Of a DNA stretch of 60,000 nt, positions 1-11,049 are shown one piece after another. Numbering within the stretch: the stretch's first letter is position 1; each line of letters opens with the position of its first letter. The DNA is from Bugula neritina (lineage: Eukaryota > Bryozoa > Gymnolaemata > Cheilostomatida > Bugulidae), in assembly GCA_964035545.1 (NCBI GenBank), contig OZ037768.1:15843375-15903374 (forward strand). Direction: 5' to 3'. The position numbers were made by a program, and so were the translations under genes. The notes below the pieces were generated by a model, which was not told where the DNA came from, ran no database searches, and worked only from the letters and a program-made list of their open reading frames with translations.

Positions 1-126
1 TGGTGAATCGCTGTCTGTCTCTAGTGGAACTATATGGTTCTGCTCATCTTCTTCACTGCAGGATTCTGGCTCTTTCTGTATAGGCCTACGCTTAGGTCAT
101 TCCTTTCCTTTATTCAACTTGTCTGC

Positions 127-785
127 TCATTCGTGTTTGATTCTTTCTTTCTCTGGCGTGCCTGTCAGTATAGCGGTCTTTACCCGCTTTCTTCTGGGTG
201 CTCCATCTTTGCGTAGAGCAGCTTTGGGTAAGAGAAGAATATCTTGATTGGTAATAGGCTGCTTAGAGCTAGCCACCACCAGTGAAGTAGAAGTATCCTG
301 AGAGGTAGCCCCTGCCAATTAACCAGAAGTACTAGGCGTGCTTGGATTGTAGATTGGAATCTGGAATAAAGATGGCTGAGATGAACCTGGCTAAGTTGAA
401 TTAGATCATCTTGCTCATTGATCACTCTTTGAGGTTTGTACGTAGCATCGGTTGAAACATAGTCGGCGACGGTAAATATGCCTGCTTTTGATGAGAATAT
501 GCCAGGTGAGCGAAAGCCCGATGTTATATTGGCAACAGTCATGTTTTGCCCAAATGCTCGCTCTGTTAGGGCGCCAATGTCTTGAACTTTTATGCTCCTG
601 TTCAGATAGGTTATCATTAAGTTATTCATTGCCTTGTTAGAGTATGTTTTCATTAGACCGAAAACAGTTCTATCCATGGACTGTAATCGGTGTAAAGTAT
701 GTGGTGGCAAGGTGAGTAGAACAACTCCTGATTCTTTAGCAAGAGTTACAGACTCTAAGGATATATGTGATCTGCAACAATAAAT
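127..785 (-). pseudogene. pogo/Tigger-type DDE transposase, 3' fragment, frameshifted
   Basis: Read on the minus strand from about 785 to 180, the translation contains SHISLESVTLAKESG, then LPPHTLHRLQSMDRTVFG, then NITSGFRSPGIFSSK. These match the conserved end of the DDE_1 (pogo/Tigger/Jerky) transposase core, where a PPHTSHRLQPLD-like block and an SGFR-TGI block are diagnostic. A second minus frame from 318 to 127 continues with ILLLPKAALRK and KTAILTGTPEKERI, which resembles the usual basic tail of these transposases, so a frameshift lies near 300-350. The DNA-binding half and the first catalytic Asp are absent. It is a dead fragment. The family assignment rests on recognised motifs, not a search. 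Confidence 0.72.
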
Positions 786-810
786 TTACCTTAACACCAT
801 GTTTAGTGAC

Positions 811-1243
811 TCGGGGCAAGTTGGCCTACTGACCCAACTAGCCCCAAAATTTTGACCCGACTTGCCCCATTGGCAGCAATTTTGTAAAGCATGTAATTTT
901 TGCATGAAAAATTTAATTTAGAAAGTTTTTTAATTCACCAAATATAAGCTAACTACTTAAGCATTCATGACACAAAACATCAGCACTCTATCCTCATACT
1001 AAATGACAAAGTTTTGGTCTACTGTTTTGGTGAACAGAATATCAAATGAAGCAAAAATATTGATATTGGCCAATATTTCACTCACCTCTTTTTCGATAGT
1101 GTTGTTGGAGTAGCAGGAAGTTATTTTAGTTTGGCCTTTACTTTTTGACCTAACCATTCAGTTTCCTAGCATTACAGTTTTTGAGAAAATGGCCTGACCC
1201 AACTTGCCCCTTGACCCAACTTACCCCAGCTTCCCCTACTTAG
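811..1243. repeat. GACCCAACTTGCCCC motif array, possible transposon termini
   Basis: Direct copies of a 15-mer GACCCAACTTGCCCC or one-base variants lie at 831-845, 854-868, 1196-1210 and 1213-1227. An inverted partial copy (GGGGCAAGTTGG) lies at 813-824. The two clusters are about 330 bp apart and flank AT-rich DNA. This looks like the complex ends of a non-autonomous DNA transposon. It directly adjoins the transposase fragment at 127-785, so the two may be parts of one family. That link is inference. Confidence 0.5.
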
Positions 1244-1248
1244 TGACA

Positions 1249-2030
1249 GTAAGTCATACTTGAGAAGTAATAACTGTAACTGTTGTTCTAAAATTGTGAA
1301 AGCAAATATTTATTATAAACCTAAATGATTATATTATTATTGATTAAAACTTAATGCTATAATATTGACAAAATATTATTTAAACATTTTTAATGTCATT
1401 TCACAACCTAGCCAATTGTAGACTTGTAGTAGATGAAACTGCCAATACTTAATTCAAATTTTCACTTCAGCTAAAACTCATGTAAGTTTTTTTGATTAAA
1501 AAAACTTGCTCGAGTTCTGTTTTATTTAATCTAATTTAATCATACACTAGCAAATTTTTTTTACAATCTTACTATGGCATTGCATGTAAAATGTAATGCA
1601 TAATATTATTTATTATCTTTTATTCTATATTGCTTAATTTGGTTATTGCTAAACTATATGGTATAAATACTATTAAAATCTTTAAATATAAAAGTTTTCA
1701 TATTATATTATATGCAGAACTAGTAAATATTTAAGTCTGAAATGATATCGGAAACTTATAATTATGAAATCATTATGTGTAAGAAGAATGATGTAAACAG
1801 ATTAATTGAATGGAAAATGTCAATAAACTGACACTATTGGTGAATTTTATAATATGAAGCACAGCTACTGTATACTATAATTCTATAAGCTACAATTTCT
1901 AAAATAATCTCAGTGGTTCAGACAGTATAAGCAACAAAAATATAGAAGTCAGTTTTTCTTGCACATTTTTTTAAAAACTTGCCCTGCTATCTTTCTAGGT
2001 GGTGTCGCAGTATAGCTGCACTTTGTTGGT
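1249..2030. other. AT-rich region upstream of the tetraspanin gene
   Basis: No coding potential or recognisable element was seen. The stretch is AT-rich with short homopolymers. It presumably holds the promoter and 5' UTR of the tetraspanin gene, but no core promoter motif could be called with confidence. Confidence 0.4.
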
Positions 2031-2043
2031 GATTGTCTAAATA

Positions 2044-5000
2044 ATGGCTTGCGGCACTAATGCTATCAAAACCTGCCTCTGTATACTCAGCGTCTTCTTT
2101 TGGGTGAGTAAAGTTTACCTGCCATTTTGCCTAGCTCTCAGCAATCACTACCAGCTCTCTCAACTGATGAATTTATAGCGAAGTAACAATGCAGTGTAGG
2201 TCCCAGTCACTAAACTTGATAAAACTGCAGCATACTTTTTGCAATCATGGTGAAGATTTGAAAATAATTTTAGAAATAATCATGTAAGTTGCTGATAATA
2301 TAAGTTAAAGTAGCCGAAGACTAGCTTGTCTACAGTAAGGTTTAAGTTTGCCGAGACCCTTATGCTTGCTCGAGTGTAATCATATTTCCAATTCATCTAG
2401 TCTGTCGTATGCCTATATGTTTACTATATAGGGACACTTTATCTTGAAACAGAAGCCTCCCATTTCTCTTCTTAGGCAATGTCTCCCTTTAAGAGAGTAA
2501 GATTAAGCGTACTAAAGGGAATATACTAAAAACAAGTAGCTATATATAAACTTGAAAGTTTTATGCTCAGGCATTGTAGGAATAAGTAATGAATCAAGAC
2601 TTAATTTGAGTCATCCACCATAGATAGGCGACACCTGTTAGATGTACTTAAGACACAGAGGTGGCGTATGAGTTTAGAGTTTAAGTAGCCTATATTTGTT
2701 TCACAAAAGAGTGTCGCATGCTGAAAGTCAAAAAAAGTTATTGAAGTGCTTGCTTTCTCAATTATCGCTTAAACGGTTGGTATGCGTGTATTTTCATATC
2801 TATTGTTATGTAAATGCAGTTTTCTTGCTTTTGGCTATAGGTGTGTGCTGCTCGCTTATTTAAATGCTGCCAAAAAGTCAGCAATATCCAGTGGCTATAC
2901 AGATCTCCATATATCTTCCAAATCCTTCATATTCTTGAAAGTTACAGTTGTGGCCAATATGCTACTATGTAGAGATTAGAATGCTATTTTTTTTGTTTTT
3001 AGACTTGTGCTGTAACGCTGATTGTTATTGGCTCAATAATCCTCGCAGAATATGGAAACATATCAGAGCTGGCGCAATCAACTGAGATTTTGGCTCCGTC
3101 CATGATCCTCATTGGTGCTGGCGTATTCTTATTTATTGTTGGACTGCTGGGTTGTGCAGGCGCATTGAAGGGCAACAAGTTGGTATTAACTGTGGTAGGT
3201 TAAGGCCAAACATTACTCAGCATACCTAAAGTATATGTGTTGCAACAAGCATTTTCTCTATCTGAATTGTTTAATCACTCACTCTGCTATGTGATTATTG
3301 TAGTGATATGTATGTATACACAATACACTGCATAGCCGACATCCTATATGTTTTGTAGTTTTTCCTTCTCATGCTGGTTGTACTAGTTGGAGAAGTGGTG
3401 GCTGTGGCATTTGGATACTACTATAGAGAGCAGGTATGCTAATCCATTCACAATACATACTAAATGTCTAAGCATCACTGTACAATCACAGTTCTTTCTG
3501 GTCAGCCGTTCAGCAGAGGTTCATCTTGTTGCAGGTTGGAACAAAGTTGAACACTAAATTTCGTGAGATGATTAAAGACTGCAAGAATGATAGCAGTGAT
3601 GCCAGTTGTAGTGAAATTGATTTCATACAAAAAAAGGTAACTGGAAATACTGCTACTAGTAATACATTGTTTTGAGGAGGACGTTGTGTGCTATGCCAAC
3701 TTAACAAACGTGCCATACCAGTATGTTTCATTTGTATAAGCACTAATAGTTGTCTGATTGTACAACATTGCTATTAATTATGCTACTGATACCTTGTCTG
3801 AATATATTGTATATAGAATCATCTCGAAAACTTTTCCCTCCTTCTCTTTCCCTTTCTCCCCCCCCCTCTCTCCTTTCCTCTTTCTCTTCCTTTCTGCAAC
3901 ATCTAGGAAATATATGGTTGTGGTAGTGCTTCAAATGTTTATCACCACAGTACACTACATGCCAAAGGTGAATAAATAGTTTCTAATCAAGGATCAATAT
4001 TTTAGAGGTTTTAAGTAACACAATAAAGGGATAAAAAAATCTTCAATAAAAAGTGCTGAAGAAAAATTTGATATCTTCAATTTCAAATGTTCAAGTTTAA
4101 GTAAAGTTGAGTTTTCATTACTAAATATTTAAGTTCATTTCCGTTTTAAATTAGACCATACTTTGCATAGGTATTCAAATGACTGGCTAGCTAGCTAATT
4201 ATCTAGTTAGGCTGACTAATAGCAATCTAAATTAAGACTTGTTGATAAATACTGACAGGCTAGTTACTAATCAAAATCGTGCCAATTTCCGTAGTAAAGT
4301 TTTAATATAACTAATTTAAGGATGCTATGAAATATCAAAATAATTCCTAAATGTAGACAGTTTTGATAATGGTATCATCTGCTGAGAGCACACTGGTAGT
4401 ACAGCTGTTTTACTTTTCTACTGTATCAAACATTCCCAACCCACCTCCTTGTCATACTAACATGTTTTCATTTAGATAGCGAGGTCTGCTTAACCAACTT
4501 TTTTACAATCCAAAATGGTGGTTTTTATGCTTTTTCACTAAAGAATTGTGAACTAATATTCAATTTTAAAGTGAAATACACTATTATCTCTATTTATGGG
4601 TGTTGTAATTGTTAGCTGATTATCTCAGCTATTGTCTGCAACTGTGGATTGTAAAGTTACTTTGCTTTTTGTAAATCACTAGCTAATAAAATTCTAGTTC
4701 CATTTTTATGCTGCACTGCTGAATGAGCGCAACTTTCAGAATGTGCATAGTGATGATCTTTCAATGGCCACTAGTACATGCTGATTAAGTAGCATATTTC
4801 CTAGCTACTCATATGCTAAGGGCTAATGGTGACAATACATTTAGTTGCTAGTCTGGTCTGTAGTTTGAATGCTGTGGGGCTGATACCTATGAAGATTGGT
4901 TTATGTCTACTGAGAACTATTCCATCCCACAATCCTGCTGTCGGGAGAACAACTGCACCACACCAGAAAGGGGCACAAATGAGACAATTGCTGATGAAGT

Positions 5001-5528
5001 TATTTTCACGCGTGGTTGCTCAGCAAAGGCCATAGATCTCATAGAAGACTACTTTACCTGGATATTTGTTGCCACCATTATTGTTGTCATACTACAGGTA
5101 ATGGTTTCCAGAACTGCATGTGGAGTTACTTTTTTGCTGATAAAAGTATATTTCGTAAATATGATCACTTGATTTTGTAGAAAAACACAATCAAAAGTAT
5201 TAAAAATTTTTTAAAACATGTTATTGGTGTTTCAGCCCCCATTTCTACTACTGTTGCAATATATTGTAATACACAGCTATATTCCTTATGAAAATAAGCA
5301 GCTTTGTTTATTGTTATGAGCAATTCACTTACAGTGATATCTAGTTGTAAGTAATTTAATTTTTCAATATAATTATGTTACTGGTTAATATACTACTATA
5401 TTTATATTTCATCTTTTAAAATGTTGCTTTCATTGCAGGTGTTGGGGTTAATTGGAACTTGTGTGATGCTTTGTCGCTCCCGGGAGACCCCCTATTCCAA
5501 TTTGGACAGTCAAGGATACAGGGTGTAA
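2044..5528 (+). CDS. tetraspanin (six coding exons, 250 aa)
   Basis: Coding exons: 2044-2103, 3003-3194, 3359-3433, 3535-3636, 4864-5097 and 5439-5528. All junctions are GT/AG and all are phase 0. The 250-aa product has four hydrophobic segments. TM1 spans the first junction, TM2 ends in GCAGALKGNK, TM3 is FFLLMLVVLVGEVVAVAF, and TM4 is WIFVATIIVVILQ running into VLGLIGTCVML. The large extracellular loop has the family hallmark ECCG (exon 5), then SCC, NNC and GC, giving the conserved disulfide cysteines. Asn in GTNET is a possible glycosylation site. Cysteines near the N-terminus (MACGTNAIKTCLC) could be palmitoylated. The short cytoplasmic tail holds YSNL, a YxxPhi-type sorting motif. Such proteins organise membrane microdomains with integrins, proteases and other tetraspanins. 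The subfamily is not resolved. ATG 2044 gives the normal short cytosolic N-terminus. The gene converges with the FAM81-like gene. Confidence 0.95.
3826..3897. repeat. polypyrimidine (CT-rich) tract in tetraspanin intron 4
   Basis: About 70 bases are nearly pure C/T on the plus strand, including a run of eight or more C. This is a simple-sequence tract within the 1.2-kb intron 3637-4863. Reading frames across it (Ser/Pro/Phe-rich on one strand, Glu/Arg-rich on the other) are artefacts. Confidence 0.8.
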
Positions 5529-5877
5529 CATTTGGGAAAAGTCAACTGTTTTAATTCCATCAGTTTAAAGGAGCATTTTGTGCTTTGTGCGCCATTTTTG
5601 CTGCTTTATGTGTAAACTTAGCATGCATTCTGACCTTTTCAATCCCCACCCCCTCCCCTTTTTCCACCCAACAATTCTTGTGTTGTGCATTCATCATTTT
5701 ACATTTATGTAGATGGTACACTAGTAATATGCTATTTTTAGAGTGAAAACGCTAGTTATTAATGTAGATGGTGTAATAAATGATAATGACTATTACACTA
5801 TCTGCAGCATTATAACACTATAACCTCCAGTTTCAACATTTTGTTAATTAATATAAACTGTCTGCTAGTATTTTCTT

Positions 5878-5883
5878 AATAAA
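5878..5883 (+). terminator. candidate poly(A) signal of the tetraspanin gene
   Basis: AATAAA lies 350 bases after the stop codon. Other AATAAA-like hexamers occur at about 5775 and 5935, so the true cleavage site is not fixed by sequence alone. Confidence 0.4.
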
Positions 5884-6000
5884 CTGTAAAGGATTAAAAT
5901 GAACTTACAGACATTTTCTTTGCATGTTGTAGCAAATAAAATAGATTTGCATTGGTTCATTGAAATATAGTGACTGCTGCACTACAATCTTGATAGAAAA

Positions 6001-6213
6001 TTATTTTTTATTATAATGATTAGGCATTTCACACATGTATATGTGAAGCAATAAGTAAAACATCCCAGTAGCAAACACAAAGCCAGCACTGCTCACAACA
6101 CCACCCATAATTACAATCTGCTCAACCAGTAAGATTTGTAGTTCTCTACATAAATACTGCCTATAAAAATAATGCTGGCCCCAAACACTCGGCAGCTTCA
6201 AGTCGCTAAGCAT
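6001..6213 (-). CDS. candidate small membrane protein ORF (70 aa), unproven
   Basis: An ATG-initiated 70-codon frame lies on the minus strand in the gap between the convergent tetraspanin and FAM81-like genes. Its C-terminal half is one strongly hydrophobic stretch (IVIMGGVVSSAGFVFATGMF, then YLLLHIY), followed by a short polar tail ending in NKK. That would fit a single-pass micro-membrane protein. No family was recognised. It could equally be chance within the 3' UTR of the FAM81-like gene. A 70-codon open frame is uncommon but not exceptional in DNA of this composition. Confidence 0.2.
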   Translation of the reverse strand: MLSDLKLPSVWGQHYFYRQYLCRELQILLVEQIVIMGGVVSSAGFVFATGMFYLLLHIYMCEMPNHYNKK

Positions 6214-6739
6214 TATGCAAGGCTCATGACTCGAGTTACTTGTTTCTTGAGCTCTCTGGCTTGAGTTTACACACTTTTATATATATTCTTTGACAGAAAC
6301 ATAAATTTCTTCCAGTACTTTGTTGTTCGCTGATCCTAATACCAATGCTGTTCACAGAATTAGAGCAACTAATTTTATGATAATTCTTGACAAATAAAAA
6401 TTTTAGGCATTGACTTATTAAAATAAAAAATGGTTATAGAAATTAACCAGAGTTAATGAACGGAAGACTTAAGTTCATTCTAAAATGTTACTCATATTTA
6501 AGCGATACTGTTTTTGGAAGCAAAATACATGAGCTATGAGAACAGAAACCCTTACAAAATGTTCATGATTCAATAACAGAGTTCATACCTTATACAAATT
6601 TTGAAGAATAACTTCCTAATTCGCTTAAAATAATAATTATAGTTCAATCGTGGCAATAAAAAATTAGGATATTTTTTTAAAGAGATTCTCTCCTAATGTA
6701 CAGTAAAATATGAATTTAGCAGAGATGAGTGCAACAGAT

Positions 6740-6905
6740 ATATAGACTGGAAAACCAACTATGGAAGACAAGATATAAATGCAAGGTATGGAAGACAAAA
6801 TATAAATACAAAACTTGGAAAAATATTAAGAGTATTAAAATTAGGAAGACCTGGAATATAAATAAACTAAGAAAATATAGAAGACAACCAAAATATAGAA
6901 CATTA
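6740..6905. repeat. degenerate A-rich tandem repeat
   Basis: Units built around GGAAGACAAAATATAAATA recur about every 27 bases (near 6763, 6787, 6843 and 6880) with many substitutions. The short plus-strand frame over it (Lys/Tyr/Trp repeats) is a by-product of this repeat, not a gene. Confidence 0.6.
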
Positions 6906-7068
6906 GCAACGCAATGCTACTAATGAATAAATATAAAAACTAATTGCTTGTTTTGATAATTTTAAAAGTTAGAAAATATTGTAAAGAGTTTGTGGGTTAT
7001 AAGCAAAAATGAAAAAAGACTATAATGAAAGAAAATATCTTGAAGAGTCCGTCTCAACCATGCAGCAG

Positions 7069-10000
7069 TTAGACTACTACCACCATCTTTTTAATGTGGC
7101 TTATTTCTTTACGTAACTGCTCCTCGCTCAGAGTAAGTTTGCCTTCAAGCAGCCCTTTACTATCAGTTATGCTCTCATGTACAGTAGCAAAACCTTGTCT
7201 ACACTCCCTTTTCAGTTTGTCGAGCTTTTCGGTCTGTTGCTTAAAAGCGGATTCAACCATGGCAGCCATCTTTTGCTCAAAACTCTAAAAAGTTATTTAC
7301 ATTGACATCAATAAACTGCACCTTGTAATTTGTATATACCAGGCATCAGAAGGTAAGCCTTATAGTAGAAAAAGGCAAATTATTTACAGTATATAACATA
7401 CATTGAGCAGTCATACAGTGCTGTTAGAATAGTGCTGGTGTGGAAAACAAATCATACATATATTGTTCACGCAGACTCCAAGACACGCATGCATGAAAGA
7501 TTGGTTTAAGAGACAACAACAAATTTACCTGCTGTTTCTTCAGGTCATCCTTACTAGTAGACAGTGCTCTCAACTGAGCTAGTTCCTTTTTTATGTCATC
7601 TGCCAAACTTGCAATCTGCTTTTCAACTTTAACCTGAACAAGTCACCAGATACCATAATTACTAATAATCAGCTTTCAAATTGACATAAATGTATAATTG
7701 TAAAAAAGTGTAGCTTCTGCAACCAAAGTTTTGTCAACACAGTGTAATAAAATCATATAACATACACAACTACACACTTCTAAACACGATCTCATTGTGA
7801 TATAGTTTACTTTGCAAAGTCTGCATATTGCACCACATAATCTACAATTAGAATTACACAACTGCTCAAGTACTTGATATCCTTTGCGTTAGAAAGTAAA
7901 TTGAGAATATTGCTATAAAAATGGTACAACACCAAATGTGATAAAATTGTAATCTCAGTTATCATGGTTTAGGACTTAGGTGATGTCTAATGAAGTGAAA
8001 TAGCAACCAATGAAATAACATTTATAAAGTAAAGTATTGCAGCAGCGGAAACCCTTCGTGTATAAAGTTCTATTACAACTATTTCACTACCCGTAACCAC
8101 ATATTGGTGATTAGTTGAAATGGATTTTTCCATTTCAGTATGGCATTAGAGAATAAGCATTAGTTACAGAGCTAAATTAATTGAGTCTGAATAATCCTTG
8201 TACCATTTTGTCTTTTGTAAAACTCTCTTGTTTTTGTAGTTGAACTGTAACCTGGCCTATGGATTTTTCTCTCTCTGCATCAACAACCTGCTTCTGATTA
8301 GTTAACTGTAACTTTAACTCATCTATGGCACTTCTGAAACAATTTAATAACAGCTAAAATATAAAAGAACGCATATTATAGAGTGTTATCCAAATTCGCT
8401 TAAAAATAAAACAATGTGTATTGTGAAATTATATAATGCATCAATTGAAAAAATATTATTTTAAAATTTCTTTTGGAATTACAGTTAAATTATCATGCAA
8501 ATTATAGGCAGGAATGTTGAAAGATAGCAGAATTGCTTTAAGAAAAAGATAAGCAATGTCTTTAAAATCTGTGCATAGTTACAACGAAGTGTTTGGTAAA
8601 CACCATGCTTTACTTATTTGTCACTTACTTTAATTTAGTTTCCATTACAGCCACATTTTTTGCTAAATCCCCTTCTTTAGATTGTGAACGCAGCAAGGAC
8701 TCTGTACTGCTCTTCTCTACCTTCTGAGATGTTTCTGCAAACTACCAAAACATACAAATAGATAACATAATACCCATAATGAAATACACACATGTCTTGC
8801 ATATAAATATGATACAAAATGGGTAATGTAATGTGGAGCAAGAATAGTGTAATGGCTAAAGATCTAGGTAGGCCATGGGGTGACAGCTAGCAGTGATGTT
8901 GGAAAGGGCATCTGGCCATAATTGCTCTCGTTTTGCTTAAACACAGCTTTTACCACCAGACATTTTTATAGGAATGGAGAAATTAAAAAAAAATTATAGA
9001 CAAAGTGCCTGCTTTATATAGCAATACCATAATACAAAAAATACAATAAATAAAAAAAGTAATTATATACCTTAGTGGTATAAAACATGCCAAAAGACTA
9101 TAAAACTATTATAACTATTTTAACACTTATTTTAGAATATACTATGCAAAAATAAGGAAATTAAAAAGCTCATCATTATAAACAGAAATAATGCAATCAA
9201 ATGTCACACGTACCCTCCTATAACATGGAACTTGTTTCACTGATGCACATGTCTTTATGCAAAGTTGATTGCTCAAGTAAATCTTAAACTTTTAAATGAC
9301 AATATATTATTAAAAAATTTGAATTTAGATGTAGAAAACTAGCCTTAGGTAACAGTAAATTTTTAAATACTCTGCTGAAATAATTTTATAATCACCCCAG
9401 AATATTTTAATAATTTTTCATTATTATCTAGGAAACATTATTAAAATGATTTTCTATAATTTAAAATACCTTAATTTCAAAAGCTTGTATTTTGTCTAAA
9501 AGTTTCTGAAAAGAATCTTGGTGTTTGCTATTGAGCTGTTTGACGGCATCTTGAACCTGCAGTTGTTCAGTAGACAATTTAGAAATAGACGCATCACATC
9601 GGGCAATTCGGCCTCTGATATCAGTGATGGTTGTAGCTTGCTGAAGTTCTAGAGATTTAATAGCATTGCCACTGCTGGCAATATACGAATCTTTGATCCT
9701 GATTTGATCTTCAAGTATCTGAAGAGAAACTACTGAAAATTACATCTTACTACGAATTTCAACTGGTAAAAAGCTTAGTTAACTATCACTAGGTCTAGTA
9801 AACCTGAATTCCAAAGTATATAATCTAAAGAAATGTTGTAACAAATATTTTTCAACATATAAAAGCCAGCAGCTAATCAATCATCATACAATAACATGAA
9901 GGCGATTTCCAAGTAACAATCAACTAGTTGGTTAACAATTTTAGCTTGTATACAAAAGAGTATGGCAAGCTAGCCAAAAATATTGTCACAAGGTATAAAG

Positions 10001-11049
10001 AAACTGTGTTATACAAGAATTACTTTACCTTGATATCTCTATCTAGCTTGTGCACAACCTCAGATATGGATCGAATGTGGTCTTGGAGCAACTCTCTTTG
10101 CTTCTTCTCTCCTTGCCAAGTACTGTGGGTTATATTTAGATTTTCAATCACATCTTCTTTAATCTTCATTGCCCTATCTGTTATCACACAACAAAATATT
10201 ATATAACATGATTTTAAACTAAACCAAAGAAAAACTTAACTATCCACCATGGGCCACATGCAGCCTATGTCGTTCTACTAGTGTAGCTATACTCAAATAA
10301 AATAAGCAATTATATGTAAATAAAATGTCACCTGGATATTTTAGACAAGTCCCATTTTGATATTAAGTAGGCTTAGTTAACTGATTTGCCAATCTTGAAC
10401 AAACATTTAACTTTGTTAGAACATGTTTGATTTAACTGTGCGCAGGGATCATGCCCACATTTGAAGCAGTGAAACAAAGTTATGAAATGTTTAACAGCTT
10501 TAATCTTAATTAGGATTCATCATTGATAATTCAATCTGCTAAGATCATAGAATAGAACTATCAAAAATTAATATTCTAAAATATTAGGCCACTAATTACA
10601 TAATAATTATATTGAGTTATTCCAAATCTATGCTTTTCAATTTACTTTACATAGCAAAGGCTTTCACTAAAATATAATATCTTATAATACGAGTCGCATC
10701 TCTCCTTATACCTGCTAAGAGAATAGATTATGGGTATACCTAAAAGATCTTGTGCTGCCTTCTCCTGGCTAGACAGCCTATCCTCCAAAGATGAGAATCT
10801 GTGCATGCTTGCGCTGCCATTTGCATGTCGTCGAGGAGATGGTGGTACAGGAACCAGTTTAGTTGGTGCATCCATCTTATAACTCGGACCCCTAAACCCC
10901 CCACTCCCGCCGTAGCTGTCGTGGTATGTTGATTTTAACTCTGTTCGGTAGTCTTCTCCAATTATAGACTCTTTTGATTTAAGAGGCAATAAATTAGAAG
11001 TTCTGTTTTTAGAGTTTACATGGTGCACATAAGGCTGGGGCAGTGCCAT
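7069..11049 (-). CDS. FAM81: FAM81-family coiled-coil protein (seven coding exons, 423 aa)
   Basis: Minus-strand coding exons: 11049-10740, 10177-10029, 9718-9470, 8741-8629, 8333-8204, 7633-7529 and 7284-7069. All have GT/AG borders with consistent phases, 1272 coding bases in total. The first ~80 residues are low-complexity and Gly/Ser/Pro-rich. The rest is mostly heptad-like coiled coil. Recognisable FAM81 blocks are SSLEDRLSSQEKAAQDLL, AMKIKEDVIENL, ILEDQIRIKDSYI, then RGRIARCDASISKLS in exon 3, and near the C-terminus QGFATVHESITDSKGLL. The order and wording of these blocks match vertebrate FAM81A/B, proteins of poorly defined function. The start ATG 11049 sits ten bases after a good acceptor (TTGTTGTAG), so an upstream 5' UTR exon is likely. 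The product ends in KKMVVVV. Homology is from memory of the family. Confidence 0.84.
8850..8985 (+). mobile_element. SINE-like relic with conserved core and A-rich tail, in a FAM81 intron
   Basis: This stretch contains GTGATGTTGGAAAGGGCATC followed by TGGCCATAATTGCTCTCG and ends in an A-rich tail near 8967. The same core order (GTGATGTTAG, then CATCCA, then TCATAATTGCTCCTGTG) follows the tRNA-like head in the SINEs at 41104, 45528 and 48896. Here the tRNA-like head is degraded or different. It lies between FAM81 exons 8741 and 9470. Confidence 0.55.

Noticed and set aside
3907-3967. Possible extra tetraspanin exon with AG before and GT after
   Set aside because: The 61-nt piece would shift the frame, and joining exon 3535-3636 directly to 4864 gives the expected uninterrupted path into the ECCG motif. 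At most it is a cryptic exon.
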